Notes: generated by a model not told the origin, from the sequence alone. DNA of 64,000 bases from Christensenella sp. UBA1685 (GCA_002320595.1 DCKB01000010.1:1-64000), one strand, 5' to 3'. Counted from the first letter of the stretch, positions 16,626-25,406 are shown. A program made the numbers and translations.

Positions 16626-17321
16626 TTACCCTAAGCCGAGCACATCGCCTACGCGCACGGCTTCCAATCCTTTCCCTTTAAATCCGTTGAGCAGCCCGGG
16701 CAGAGCCTCCGCAGCGGCGGCCGTTGGCTGCATCAGTAGTATACTTCCTTCAATCGGGTCATTCAATCCGCGCTGTTTTATTTCTTCCGCACTGCCGGCC
16801 GCACAGCGCAAATCCAACGTAGACAGAACATGCGTAAGGCCAAGCTTCTTTGCTGCGCGTGCAGAAACGGTCACATTGCGCGCGCCGGAATAATAAAGCA
16901 AAGGGCGCACGCCGCAGGCAGCTTCAATTTTATCCAGCGAAACGGCAACGTCGCGCTGCACCTCGGACAGCTTTCCATCAAGGGAAGGGTCATTCCCCAT
17001 GGTGGCAATCTCATGCCCGTCCGCAGCCATGCGAAGCAACAGCGCCGCATTGTTTTCCGCCCAAGCTCCGCTGACGGCAAACGTAGCTTTCGCCCCATGC
17101 GCAGCAAGCGCATCCAAAATGGAATCAAGCGATGCAGCCTCCCATGAAACGGCGAACTGCAGCGCAATGGCATCCTCCGCGCGGCCGCGGTAAGCAGGCG
17201 CATAATAAAGCTGAGCCACCGCAGCCGCAGCATCGGGCCGGCTGGTGGCAAAATAAAGCGCTGCGATCAAAAGAATCAGCAAAAGGTTCACAAGCGCTCC
17301 GCTTCGTTTCCGCATCTTCAT
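16626..17321 (-). CDS. YlxY-like polysaccharide deacetylase homologue, catalytic residues lost
   Basis: The 231-residue product has an N-terminal membrane anchor (about 10-28) and a NodB-like fold. Position after pnp and homology to the PdaB/YlxY branch support the call. Residues that normally bind metal are missing: the usual FDxxW(G) motif reads FAVSWEA, and the SHGYxH segment after GHEIA reads TMGNDPS. It is therefore probably a non-catalytic pseudo-enzyme. The fold markers KATFAVSGAWAENN and ADGHEIA remain. The ATG at 17321 follows GGAGGAAACC; a longer upstream start is not supported by an SD. Confidence 0.75.
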   Translation of the reverse strand: MKMRKRSGALVNLLLILLIAALYFATSRPDAAAAVAQLYYAPAYRGRAEDAIALQFAVSWEAASLDSILDALAAHGAKATFAVSGAWAENNAALLLRMAADGHEIATMGNDPSLDGKLSEVQRDVAVSLDKIEAACGVRPLLYYSGARNVTVSARAAKKLGLTHVLSTLDLRCAAGSAEEIKQRGLNDPIEGSILLMQPTAAAAEALPGLLNGFKGKGLEAVRVGDVLGLG

Positions 17322-17395
17322 GGTTTCCTCCCCCGCATGTCCGTACTCTCGGTTTATGGTATTCACCTTGCGGGAGAATTATGAAACGGAACGCT

Positions 17396-17425
17396 GTGCG
17401 GGAGGGGGAATTCCCCCTCCCGCAC
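17396..17425. repeat. 30-bp perfect palindrome between pnp and ylxY
   Basis: The sequence is two 15-base arms with no spacer (GTGCGGGAGGGGGAA and its complement). It lies in the 123-base gap after pnp. In the gene direction no U tract follows, so it is more likely an RNA processing or stability element than a terminator. Confidence 0.7.
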
Positions 17426-17444
17426 CTGCTTTTCTTTGTTGTTT

Positions 17445-19550
17445 TTATTTGTCGTTCTTTTTGTCGTTCGGCAGCAGGCCCTTGCGGGTCAGGTCAATCT
17501 TGCCGTCCGGCTTGATGTCGATCACGCGCACAAGGATCTCGTCCCCAACGGAAACAACGTCCTCAACGCGTTCCACAAACTTATTGTCGAGGTTCTTGAT
17601 GTGCACAAGGCCCTTCTTGCCGGGCTTAAGCTCAACCTGCGCGCCGATTGGCAGGATGTTGACCACCTTGCCGAGGAATACTTCGCCGACCTCAATGTCC
17701 TTCACAATGCTGTCTATGATTTTCTTCGCCGCAGCGGAAGCTTCCGCATCGGGCGAGAGGATGAACACGCGGCCGTCGTCCTCGATATCGATCTTCACGC
17801 CGGTATCGGCAATGATTTTGTTGATGGTCTTTCCGCCGGAACCGATGACCTCGCGGATCTTATCCGGATGGATGGTGAACTGCAGTACGCGCGGCGCAAA
17901 CGGACTGATCTCAGCGCGTGGCGCAGAGATGGTCTCCATCATCTTGTCGAGGATGAAGAGACGGCCGCGGCGTGCCTGCTCCAGAGCACGGGTGAGAATC
18001 TGCTCATCAATGCCCTTGATCTTAATATCCATTTGGATGGCAGTGATTCCCTCACGGGTACCTGCCACTTTGAAGTCCATATCGCCCAGGAAATCTTCAA
18101 GGCCCTGAATGTCGGTCAAAACCGCGATGTTGCCGTTGTCCACATCCTTAATGAGGCCCATCGCAACGCCCGCAACAGGCTTTTTGATCGGCACGCCGGC
18201 ATCCATAAGCGCCATGGTGCTCGCGCAGATGGAGGCTTGGGAAGTGGAGCCGTTCGAGCTGATGACTTCGGACACGAGGCGGATTGCATACGGGAATTCC
18301 TCCTCGGAGGGCAGCATGGGGACAAGCGCGCGCTCCGCCAGTGCGCCGTGGCCGATCTCGCGGCGGCCGGGGCTGCGCACCGGGCGCGTTTCGCCTACGC
18401 TGTACGGCGGCATGTTGTACTGATGCATATAGCGCTTGAAGGTATCCTCGCTGATTCCATCCAACGTCTGCCCTTCATCGAGTGCGCCAAGGGTGGCAAT
18501 GGTCATAACCTGCGTCTGCCCCCGGGTAAAAACAGCGCTGCCGTGCGTGCGCGGAAGGATGCCGACCTCGCTCCAAATGGGGCGGATTTCCTCCTGCTTG
18601 CGGCCATCCGGACGGATGCCGCGGTTAATGATCTTATCGCGGACGATTTCCTTGGTGATGTTATACAGGATCGCATCCACATCCTTTGCAGAATCCGGGA
18701 AGTTCTCCGCAAAATGCTCCGTCACCTCGGCCTTGACCTCTGCAGAACGGGCCTCGCGCTCCTTGCGGTCGAACGTGTCAAGCGACCATTCAACCTTGTC
18801 CATTGCGTATTCGCGCACGAGTGCAACGAACTCGGGATCGGGCTGATAGATGTTCACTTCCATCTTCGGCTTGCCGATTTCAGCGGCAATGCTTTCGATG
18901 AAGGAGACGATTTGCTTGATGGTTTCATGGGCAAGCAGGATCGCCTTGAGCATTTCCGCCTCGGTCAGCTCGTTTGCGCCGGCCTCAACCATCATGACCG
19001 CATCGCGCGTTCCGGCAACGGTCAGGCTCAGGCGGCTCTTTTCGCGCTCGGCGCTGTTTGGATTGATGATGTATTCACCGTCCACATAGCCCACGCTCAC
19101 GGCGCCAGTGGGGCCCATGAAGGGTGCGTCGCTGATGGAAAGGGCGATGGAAGAGCCGATCATGGCAAGTATTTCGGGCTGCACATCCGGTTCCACGGAA
19201 AGGACTGTGGCAATCACCTGAATGTCGTTGTAAAAGCCCTTGGGGAACAGCGGGCGCAGCGGCCTGTCAATGAGGCGGCTTGCGAGGATCGCACGCTCGG
19301 AAGGGCGGCCTTCGCGCTTGATGAATCCACCGGGGATCTTGCCCACGGAATACATCTTTTCTTCAAATTCCACGCTCAGCGGAAGGAAATCCACACCGTC
19401 ACGCGGCGCTTTTGCCACCGTTGCGCACACGAGCACCGCAGTATCCCCGCAGCGCACCAGCGCGGATCCGCCGGCTTGTTCAGCATATTTACCTGTTTCG
19501 ACGGTCAGCGTTCTTCCCGCCAGTTGCATTGAAAATGTTTTTCCCTGCAT
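17445..19550 (-). CDS. pnp: Polyribonucleotide nucleotidyltransferase (PNPase)
   Basis: PNPase degrades RNA 3' to 5' by phosphorolysis and can add tails. The 701-residue protein has two RNase PH domains joined by an alpha-helical linker, then KH (about 555-610) and S1 (about 620-690) RNA-binding domains. Typical motifs are FLPLSVEFEEKMYSVGKIPGGF, SERAILASRLIDRPLRPLFPKG, GSSISLS-type and the KH motif VIGSGGKTINKI. The ATG at 19550 follows AAAGGAG. It heads the pnp-ylxY-mlpA block. The S15 gene that often precedes pnp is not here. Confidence 0.97.
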   Translation of the reverse strand: MQGKTFSMQLAGRTLTVETGKYAEQAGGSALVRCGDTAVLVCATVAKAPRDGVDFLPLSVEFEEKMYSVGKIPGGFIKREGRPSERAILASRLIDRPLRPLFPKGFYNDIQVIATVLSVEPDVQPEILAMIGSSIALSISDAPFMGPTGAVSVGYVDGEYIINPNSAEREKSRLSLTVAGTRDAVMMVEAGANELTEAEMLKAILLAHETIKQIVSFIESIAAEIGKPKMEVNIYQPDPEFVALVREYAMDKVEWSLDTFDRKEREARSAEVKAEVTEHFAENFPDSAKDVDAILYNITKEIVRDKIINRGIRPDGRKQEEIRPIWSEVGILPRTHGSAVFTRGQTQVMTIATLGALDEGQTLDGISEDTFKRYMHQYNMPPYSVGETRPVRSPGRREIGHGALAERALVPMLPSEEEFPYAIRLVSEVISSNGSTSQASICASTMALMDAGVPIKKPVAGVAMGLIKDVDNGNIAVLTDIQGLEDFLGDMDFKVAGTREGITAIQMDIKIKGIDEQILTRALEQARRGRLFILDKMMETISAPRAEISPFAPRVLQFTIHPDKIREVIGSGGKTINKIIADTGVKIDIEDDGRVFILSPDAEASAAAKKIIDSIVKDIEVGEVFLGKVVNILPIGAQVELKPGKKGLVHIKNLDNKFVERVEDVVSVGDEILVRVIDIKPDGKIDLTRKGLLPNDKKNDK

Positions 19551-19881
19551 GTCTTCATGCTCCTTTGTTCTTTCATATTAATTTCAAACTATTTTATTAT
19601 AGCGCATTTCCCTAGAAAAATCATCACTTTTATTCCAATTTGCATATATTTTTTGCCTTTCATCTCCGCTATTCTGCTTTAACAAATATTATCATCCGTT
19701 AACAGCATTCTCGGATCGTTCGCGAGATGGCCCCACCTTTCCTTTTGTTTTATTCGCAGGCGTCACGCCCGTTCCATTGACAAACAATCGCACCTAATAT
19801 ATCATGATTTATGACGTTTGTTTGCCCTTGTCAACTGAAGGTTCAGTTTCATGAACAGCGCCCAATCGGAGGAAAATCGAT
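19551..19881. promoter_or_regulatory. 331-base divergent intergenic region (pnp / small membrane protein)
   Basis: This AT-rich stretch holds no gene that I can support. On the minus strand a perfect TATAAT (19601-19596) lies about 46 bases before pnp, though the -35 is poor. On the plus strand TTGACA (19777-19782) and TATCAT (19800-19805) are 17 bases apart and would serve the gene at 19882. An SD (GGAGG) precedes that gene. The central part, about 19630-19760, shows nothing recognisable. Confidence 0.6.
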
Positions 19882-20244
19882 ATGCAAGAAATGGAAAAGC
19901 CTTCCCCTATTCGCAAGTTTATGGAAAAAACCGCAAAGCGCAAAACGTTTTATATTTCCGATGTTTTTGCCGTATTCTGGCTTTTGCTTTTTTTACTCGT
20001 CCGCCCTACTTGGCCTGAGGTTGTCGCCTTTTTTCACCTGATTGCGTTTTTTCTGCTGCTTCCTCCTGTTTGGGGAAATTGGCGAAATGCCTTCCTTTTG
20101 CCGCCCGACCCGTATACCCGGAATAAAGTCCAAAATGGAGCGCGTGCGACCATTTATCTCCATATATTGCTTGCCACATATTGTGCATTTGTTGCCGTGA
20201 GAACATATTCGCGCGGTTGGATAAGTTTCCCCGCCTGGTGGTAA
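19882..20244 (+). CDS. Hypothetical membrane protein (120 aa)
   Basis: The product has a charged N terminus (MQEMEKPSPIRKFMEKTAKRK), then three probable membrane helices at about residues 25-40, 45-63 and 90-107, and a short tail ending FPAWW. No family is recognised. The gene has its own promoter (TTGACA, 17 bases, TATCAT) and an SD (GGAGG) nine bases before the ATG. It is convergent with the iscR-iscS-iscU operon and shares a bidirectional terminator with it. Confidence 0.65.
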   Translation: MQEMEKPSPIRKFMEKTAKRKTFYISDVFAVFWLLLFLLVRPTWPEVVAFFHLIAFFLLLPPVWGNWRNAFLLPPDPYTRNKVQNGARATIYLHILLATYCAFVAVRTYSRGWISFPAWW

Positions 20245-20249
20245 CATGC

Positions 20250-20296
20250 AAAAAGGCCGGGTGGCACAATGGCAGCACCCCCGACCTTTTGCTTTT
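20250..20296. terminator. Bidirectional terminator between the membrane protein and iscU
   Basis: The 11-bp arms AAAAGGCCGGG and CCCGACCTTTT pair with one mismatch around an 18-base loop and have T runs on both sides, serving the rightward gene and the leftward isc operon. Confidence 0.8.
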
Positions 20297-20312
20297 CCGA
20301 ATTTAAGTCTCT

Positions 20313-20717
20313 TTATTCCGCAGTTTTTTCCGTCTCCGGAGCTTCCCCGTTTTTGCGCTTATAATAGTCCTCAATCGCGCTCTTGACGGCTTCTTCCGCA
20401 AGCACGGAGCAATGGATTTTCTGCGGGGGAAGTCCTTCAAGCGCTTCAACCACGGCGGCGTTCGACAGCTTAAGCGCCTCGTCGATGGACTTGCCTTTAA
20501 TCATCTCCGTTGCCATGGAGGATGTGGCAATCGCCGCACCGCACCCGAATGTTTTAAAGCCGCAGTCCTCAATGATGCCGTCATCGTTTACCTTGATGAA
20601 CATCTGCATAATATCGCCGCACTTTGCGTTGCCCACCATGCCCACGCCGTTAGCATCCTGCACCTCGCCCATGTTGCGCGGGTGGCTGAAATGATCCAGA
20701 ACCTTTTCGGTATACAT
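20313..20717 (-). CDS. iscU: Fe-S cluster scaffold protein IscU/NifU-like
   Basis: IscU receives sulfur from IscS and iron to build a transient [2Fe-2S] cluster that is passed to apoproteins. The 134-residue protein opens MYTEKVLDHFSHPRNMG and has the three ligand cysteines in GNAKCGD (near 33), CGFKTFGCGAAIA (near 58) and KIHCSVLAE (near 102). The C-terminal tail from about residue 118 is charged. It is the last gene of the iscR-iscS-iscU operon, 34 bases after iscS. Confidence 0.94.
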   Translation of the reverse strand: MYTEKVLDHFSHPRNMGEVQDANGVGMVGNAKCGDIMQMFIKVNDDGIIEDCGFKTFGCGAAIATSSMATEMIKGKSIDEALKLSNAAVVEALEGLPPQKIHCSVLAEEAVKSAIEDYYKRKNGEAPETEKTAE

Positions 20718-20751
20718 CGCTTTACTCCTTACTCTCCGTGTTTAAATTTGG

Positions 20752-21912
20752 TTATGCATGGTAAAGGGGAGACATCGCACGCAGGCGCTCTGCCACCTTG
20801 GGCAGCACGTCCAGAACGTAATCAATATCCTCCTCCGTCGTTTCATCGCTCAGGGTGAGCCGCACGGAGCCGTGCGCAACCTCGTGCGAGAGACCAAGCG
20901 CAAGCAAAACATGCGACGGGTCAAGCGAGCCGGATGTACAGGCCGATCCGCTCGAGGCTGCGATGCCGTTCATATCCAGCATCAACAGGATAGACTCGCC
21001 TTCGATGTATTTGATGCTGTAATTCACATTGTTCGGCAGGCGCATCGTCGGATGCCCGTTGAGCTTCACCTCCGGAATGCGTTGTGCAATGCCTGCGATG
21101 AGCTTATCCCGAAGTCTGGTCATGCGCGCTGCGCTTTCTTCAAGGGTTTGTGTGGCAAGCGCAATCGCAGCGCCAAGGCCCACAATGCCCGCAACGTTTT
21201 CCGTGCCCGCCCGGCGGTTGCGCTCCTGCGCGCCACCCATCACATAGGAAGGCAGGCGAATTCCCTTCTTCATGTAAAGCGCGCCCACGCCCTTTGGCCC
21301 ATGGAACTTGTGCGCGGAAAGGGACAGCATGTCGATGTTCATGGCCTTTACATCAATCGGCACATGGCCGACAGCCTGCACCGCGTCCGTATGGAACAGC
21401 ACGCCGCGTTCCCGGCAGACTTTTCCGATCTCCGCAATGGGCATGATGGTGCCAACCTCATTGTTTGCAAACATGATGGAAACAAGGATGGTCTTGTCCG
21501 TTATGGCGTTTGCAACCTGCTCCCCCGTGACCATGCCGTTTTCGTCCACAGGGAGGTAGGTCACCTCAACCCCACGCTTTTCAAGCGCCTCGCAGGTATG
21601 CAGGATCGCGTGATGTTCCACATTGGTCGTGATGATGTGGTTGCCTTTTTTCGCATAGCGCTCCGCAACACCGAAGAGCACCGTATTGTCGCTTTCTGTG
21701 CCGCAGCCGGTGAAAATAATCTCCTCCGGCAACGCGTTGAGGGCCTTTGCCACCTGATCGCGCGCATGGTCAACGCCCTTTCGCGCTTCTTGGCCGAAGG
21801 AATGCGGGCTGGATGGGTTGCCGTAAATGGTCGTAAGATACGGCATCATCTGCTCGAGCACCTTGGGGGAAAGCGCGGTGGTTGCCGCATTGTCAAGATA
21901 AACCTTTCTCAT
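20752..21912 (-). CDS. iscS: Cysteine desulfurase IscS/NifS
   Basis: This PLP enzyme converts L-cysteine to L-alanine and a persulfide that feeds Fe-S assembly. The 386-residue protein opens with the family hallmark YLDNAATT. The PLP lysine is in LSLSAHKFHGPKG (near 200) and the persulfide cysteine in SSGSACTSGS (near 322). The histidine next to the cofactor lies in NVEHHAIL. It lies between iscR and iscU, with 52 bases to iscR, and is most likely controlled by that repressor. Confidence 0.95.
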   Translation of the reverse strand: MRKVYLDNAATTALSPKVLEQMMPYLTTIYGNPSSPHSFGQEARKGVDHARDQVAKALNALPEEIIFTGCGTESDNTVLFGVAERYAKKGNHIITTNVEHHAILHTCEALEKRGVEVTYLPVDENGMVTGEQVANAITDKTILVSIMFANNEVGTIMPIAEIGKVCRERGVLFHTDAVQAVGHVPIDVKAMNIDMLSLSAHKFHGPKGVGALYMKKGIRLPSYVMGGAQERNRRAGTENVAGIVGLGAAIALATQTLEESAARMTRLRDKLIAGIAQRIPEVKLNGHPTMRLPNNVNYSIKYIEGESILLMLDMNGIAASSGSACTSGSLDPSHVLLALGLSHEVAHGSVRLTLSDETTEEDIDYVLDVLPKVAERLRAMSPLYHA

Positions 21913-21964
21913 TCTCTATTAAAACCATCCTTTCGTTTTCGCCGTTGTGCCGCACCGCGCGGCC

Positions 21965-22402
21965 TTATTTATCGAGCGTCCGCTCCGTTTGCGTTCTGTA
22001 ATCATCCGCCATGTCCTTGAGGCTTGTTGCGGAAAGCACTTCATTGATGCTGGCCTGCAGCTTCAGCCAAAGCGGCCTTGCCGAGCAGGAGCATGCATTG
22101 TCGCAGCTGACATGCTCGGAACTCACGCAGTCGATCACCGTGGTGGAGCCTTCCAACACGCGCAGGATCTCCCCGACGTTGATCTCCTCCGGCGGGCGCG
22201 AAAGCGCATAGCCGCCCTGTGCGCCGCGGCTGGAGGTGACAAGCCCCGCCTTGCGCAGGCTGCCGATCAGCTGTTCCAGGTACGCATCGCTTATGCCCTG
22301 CTGCGCTGCAAGCGAAGCAGTGCTCACCGGGCCATTCCCATAGGCAAGCGCAAGATCAACCATGGCTTTTAAGCCATAACGCCCGCGCGTGGAAAGCTTC
22401 AC
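21965..22402 (-). CDS. iscR: Rrf2-family regulator, IscR-like
   Basis: IscR-type proteins are winged-helix repressors that sense Fe-S status through a bound [2Fe-2S] cluster. This 145-residue protein begins KLSTRGRYGLKAMVDLAL, has the recognition helix region AQQGISDAYLEQLIGSLRKAGLV, and contains a cysteine cluster (DCVSS, SCDNACSC) at the place of the cluster ligands. A GTG at 22402 is chosen because GAGGTG lies six bases before it; a GTG three codons upstream is less well spaced. It heads the operon with iscS and iscU and probably represses itself. Confidence 0.9.
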   Translation of the reverse strand: MKLSTRGRYGLKAMVDLALAYGNGPVSTASLAAQQGISDAYLEQLIGSLRKAGLVTSSRGAQGGYALSRPPEEINVGEILRVLEGSTTVIDCVSSEHVSCDNACSCSARPLWLKLQASINEVLSATSLKDMADDYRTQTERTLDK

Positions 22403-22446
22403 GTCCCTCACCTCAATCCCAAGTAGTTTGGTTGGATTTCGGGTAT

Positions 22447-22475
22447 ACTATACCATTGCCCAGAGGCTTTGTCAA
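22447..22475 (-). promoter_or_regulatory. iscR operon promoter
   Basis: On the minus strand TTGACA (22475-22470) and TATAGT (22452-22447) are separated by exactly 17 bases, about 45 bases before the iscR start. I expected an Rrf2 operator over it but could not define a convincing dyad. Confidence 0.85.
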
Positions 22476-22539
22476 TAATTCCGAGCAAATCAGTTTGGAT
22501 TTGCGTTTTGCTTTTCCTGCATGTGCAGCAAAATTTTGT

Positions 22540-22568
22540 TTGACAGAGATATTGTTTTGTGTTATTTT
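22540..22568 (+). promoter_or_regulatory. Promoter of the secreted-protein gene
   Basis: TTGACA (22540-22545) and TATTTT (22563-22568) are 17 bases apart, about 50 bases before the ATG at 22619. It is divergent from the iscR promoter. Confidence 0.7.
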
Positions 22569-22618
22569 ATAAATAAGTTAAAATAGATAGATCAGATTTA
22601 ATAAAAGGAGGTAGGTTT

Positions 22619-23191
22619 ATGAAACTGCGGAAATTCTTGGCTCTTTTCATGTCCGTCCTCTTTATGGTTTCTCTCACCATGAGCGTTGCAACAGCAACAG
22701 ACGTTCCCAATTCACCTCCAGACCTCACGCCGCAGCCCATTTTAGGCGCTGACGCACCGCATGCCCTTCAACGCATACCACTGGGCATAACCCGCTCCAC
22801 AAGCCGCCCAACGACCTTTTGGAACATTGCCGTGAAAGGTGTGTACGGCGGTACGTTCACTGGCGTTACTTCTACAATTTACACAAACTATTTCTTTGAT
22901 ACCGGCGGGAAATCCAAATATACCATCCGTGTGGATGTAGCCAATGACTGGCCGGATGGAACAACTTTTCGAGTAAAGAATTACTGTTATACATGCGGCA
23001 GCACGCTTTTCCCCAAGCTGCTTGGCGAAACTGGCGATATTTCCACAGATGGATCCGGCACCGGCTATCTATATTATAACATGCCGGTTTCCGGGCATGA
23101 GGACCATTTCGTTTATCCGGGCGTGCAATGCACAGGACCATACTCCATTTCTGGCACAATCGATGTGAATTACGCTGATACGCCATGGTAA
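22619..23191 (+). CDS. Secreted protein of unknown function (190 aa)
   Basis: The product has a clear signal peptide: KLRK followed by a hydrophobic core to about residue 24, with probable cleavage near VATATD. The mature part is polar, rich in Gly, Thr and Tyr, and looks beta-rich. Two close cysteines (YCYTCGS) and a later one (VQCTG) might form disulfides. No family recognised. A strong SD (AAAAGGAGG) and a good promoter support expression. A strong hairpin lies between it and the TraX-like gene 71 bases downstream. Confidence 0.75.
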   Translation: MKLRKFLALFMSVLFMVSLTMSVATATDVPNSPPDLTPQPILGADAPHALQRIPLGITRSTSRPTTFWNIAVKGVYGGTFTGVTSTIYTNYFFDTGGKSKYTIRVDVANDWPDGTTFRVKNYCYTCGSTLFPKLLGETGDISTDGSGTGYLYYNMPVSGHEDHFVYPGVQCTGPYSISGTIDVNYADTPW

Positions 23192-23198
23192 ACCTCAA

Positions 23199-23230
23199 AG
23201 CGGCCGGCATGCAAAAAACTGCCGGCCGCT
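23199..23230 (+). terminator. Hairpin between the secreted-protein and TraX-like genes
   Basis: An 11-bp perfect stem (AGCGGCCGGCA / TGCCGGCCGCT) with a ten-base loop has no T tract after it. It may attenuate transcription into the next gene or protect the upstream mRNA. Confidence 0.55.
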
Positions 23231-23262
23231 CACACTTACTTACTCTATTTGGAGGTAAGCTT

Positions 23263-24105
23263 ATGCCGCAATATCGAATCCGGGATAAAATCCAGCTCAC
23301 ACAAACACAACTCAAATTGATTGCCGCTCTCTTTATGACGTCCGGCAGCATTGCCTTATATGGCTTTGAAGCAGGCGCAGTTGCGCAAAACTACAGCGTT
23401 TTCAGTGCTTTGGGATGGGTCTCCGCCCCAATTTTCCTTTATTGCCTGCTCGAATCCCTGCGCTATACCAGTTCGCGGCCAAAGCTGCTTCTGCGGCTGT
23501 ACGCGGCAAACATTCTGTTTAGCCTTCTCAGGATTTTATTGAACCTGCTTGCGCAGCCGCTGTTCGGTTTTACCAGCGTTCCCAATGCCTTTGCCGCGCT
23601 TTTCTTTATTGCAGCCTCAATTACATTGATTGATATGCTGTGCAAAGCGATTCAGCGCAAGAACCGGAAAGCGTTCCTTCAGGCAGGCGCCGCAATTTTT
23701 GCCGTTGCTCTCTGGTGTGTTGTGGAGCCGCATATCGCAAGCCGCATCTTTTCCGCAACAGGCAATCCGGAAGCCGGTACAAATGCCGTCAACATGCTCC
23801 GCGCGCTGCTTCCAAGCCTGATATGGCTCGATTACACCGTGCCGCTCATCGGGTTTGGGATTTTATGGTACTTCATACGCAGTCGGAAATGGCAGATTGT
23901 GGCTTTTGCATGTTTTTGCTTTGTCCTGATCATTTGCTGTATCGCAGGCGTTCCGGAACTTCGTCACATGCGTTTTATGGTTTTCGCGCTCCCCCTGTTG
24001 CTCCTGTATAATGGGAAGCGCGGGCGCGGGTTCAAATATTTCTTTTACTTGTATTATCCCGCGCACATTTTGCTGATTCAGCTCGCTGCCGGGCTGATTT
24101 CCTGA
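23263..24105 (+). CDS. TraX-family integral membrane protein
   Basis: TraX proteins are polytopic membrane proteins related to acyltransferases; the founding member acetylates the F-pilin N terminus. This 280-residue protein has about eight hydrophobic helices and ends with the TraX signature YNGKRGRGFKYFFYLYYPAH followed by a final helix. An early TQTQLKLIAALFMTSG helix also fits. The ATG at 23263 is set by GGAGG eight bases before it, though the frame is open further upstream. No conjugation genes are nearby, so a pilin substrate is unlikely; it may modify an exported polymer or the neighbouring secreted protein (inference). Confidence 0.8.
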   Translation: MPQYRIRDKIQLTQTQLKLIAALFMTSGSIALYGFEAGAVAQNYSVFSALGWVSAPIFLYCLLESLRYTSSRPKLLLRLYAANILFSLLRILLNLLAQPLFGFTSVPNAFAALFFIAASITLIDMLCKAIQRKNRKAFLQAGAAIFAVALWCVVEPHIASRIFSATGNPEAGTNAVNMLRALLPSLIWLDYTVPLIGFGILWYFIRSRKWQIVAFACFCFVLIICCIAGVPELRHMRFMVFALPLLLLYNGKRGRGFKYFFYLYYPAHILLIQLAAGLIS

Positions 24106-24122
24106 TGTTCTGCCGCGCGAAA

Positions 24123-24149
24123 GAGGCTGCCTGAGCAGCCTCCTTTTTT
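24123..24149 (+). terminator. Terminator after the TraX-like gene
   Basis: The 8-bp stem GAGGCTGC / GCAGCCTC with loop CTGA is followed by CTTTTTTA, a textbook intrinsic terminator. Confidence 0.9.
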
Positions 24150-24167
24150 ATGCGTTGCCTCAAAACG

Positions 24168-25406
24168 CTATTGATACAGCGGGTATTTCTCCGTCAGTGT
24201 CAGCACGCCTTCCTTCACTTCCTGCACAGCGGCTTCGCCTTCGGAAATGATACGGGCGATATAACCTGCGACAAGCTCCATATCCGCTTCTTTCAGGCCG
24301 CGGCTCGTGACGGCAGGCGTACCCAAACGGATGCCGCTTGTGACGAAGGGGCTGCGCGTTTCGCCGGGCACGGTGTTCTTGTTCGCGGTGATGTTCGCCG
24401 CATCCAGCAGCGCTTCCACCTCTTTTCCCGTGCGGCCCTCCGCACCGAGATCAACGAGCATCAGATGGTTGTCCGTGCCGCCGGAAACGAGCTTTACGCC
24501 GCGCGCCATAAGGCCTTTTGCAAGCGCCCCGGCGTTTTTCACGACCTGCTGCTGATAGGCCTTGAACTCCGGCTGCAACGCTTCCTGCAGGCAAACGGCC
24601 TTTGCGGCGATGGTGTGCATCAGCGGGCCGCCCTGTGTGCCGGGGAAAATCGCCTTGTCGATCTGCTTGGCAAGCGCTTCCTTGCAAAGGATCATGCCGC
24701 CGCGCGGGCCGCGCAGCGTCTTGTGCGTCGTGGTGGTGACAACGTCCGCGTAGGGGACGGGGTTCATGTGAAGCCCCGCCGCGACAAGACCTGCGATGTG
24801 CGCCATATCCACCATGAAAAGAGCGCCGGTTTCATCCGCGATTTCGCGCAGTTTTGCAAAGTCGATCGCACGCGGATATGCGGATGCGCCTGCAACGATC
24901 ATCTTGGGTTTGTGCGCAAGGGCAAGGCGGCGCACTTCATCATAGTCGATCATTTCCGTTTCGGGATCTACACCATAGGCAACGAAGTTATAATACTTGC
25001 CGGACATGTTCACGGGGCTGCCGTGCGTCAGGTGTCCGCCATGGGACAGATTCATGCCAAGCACGGTGTCTCCATAGTTCAGGAGCGCAAAATAAACGGC
25101 AAGGTTCGCTTGCGCGCCGGAATGTGGCTGCACATTTGCGTGTTCTGCGCCAAACAGCCTGCATGCGCGTTCACGGGCCAAGTTTTCTACGATGTCCACG
25201 CACTCACAGCCGCCGTAATACCGTTTGCCGGGATAGCCTTCGGCATATTTGTTGGTCAAATGGCTGCCCATCGCTGCCATCACGGCCTCCGAAACGAAGT
25301 TTTCGGAAGCGATCAGCTCCAAATGGTCGCGCTGGCGCTTGAGTTCCAACTCCATTGCTTCGGCAACCTGCGGATCCGTTGCGCGAATCAGGTCAAATTG
25401 AATCAT
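24168..25406 (-). CDS. glyA: Serine hydroxymethyltransferase
   Basis: GlyA interconverts serine and glycine while charging tetrahydrofolate with a one-carbon unit, using PLP. The 412-residue length is normal. Motifs include LIASENFVS, YAEGYPGKRYYGGCE, the PLP lysine in TTTTHKTLRGPRGG (near residue 225), and QGGPLMHTIAAKAV. It is a single-gene unit with its own promoter, convergent with the TraX-like gene. Confidence 0.97.
   Translation of the reverse strand: MIQFDLIRATDPQVAEAMELELKRQRDHLELIASENFVSEAVMAAMGSHLTNKYAEGYPGKRYYGGCECVDIVENLARERACRLFGAEHANVQPHSGAQANLAVYFALLNYGDTVLGMNLSHGGHLTHGSPVNMSGKYYNFVAYGVDPETEMIDYDEVRRLALAHKPKMIVAGASAYPRAIDFAKLREIADETGALFMVDMAHIAGLVAAGLHMNPVPYADVVTTTTHKTLRGPRGGMILCKEALAKQIDKAIFPGTQGGPLMHTIAAKAVCLQEALQPEFKAYQQQVVKNAGALAKGLMARGVKLVSGGTDNHLMLVDLGAEGRTGKEVEALLDAANITANKNTVPGETRSPFVTSGIRLGTPAVTSRGLKEADMELVAGYIARIISEGEAAVQEVKEGVLTLTEKYPLYQ

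Noticed and set aside
17436..19532. 698-codon rightward frame opposite pnp
   Set aside because: It is complementary to the PNPase gene and has no motifs; PNPase is certain.
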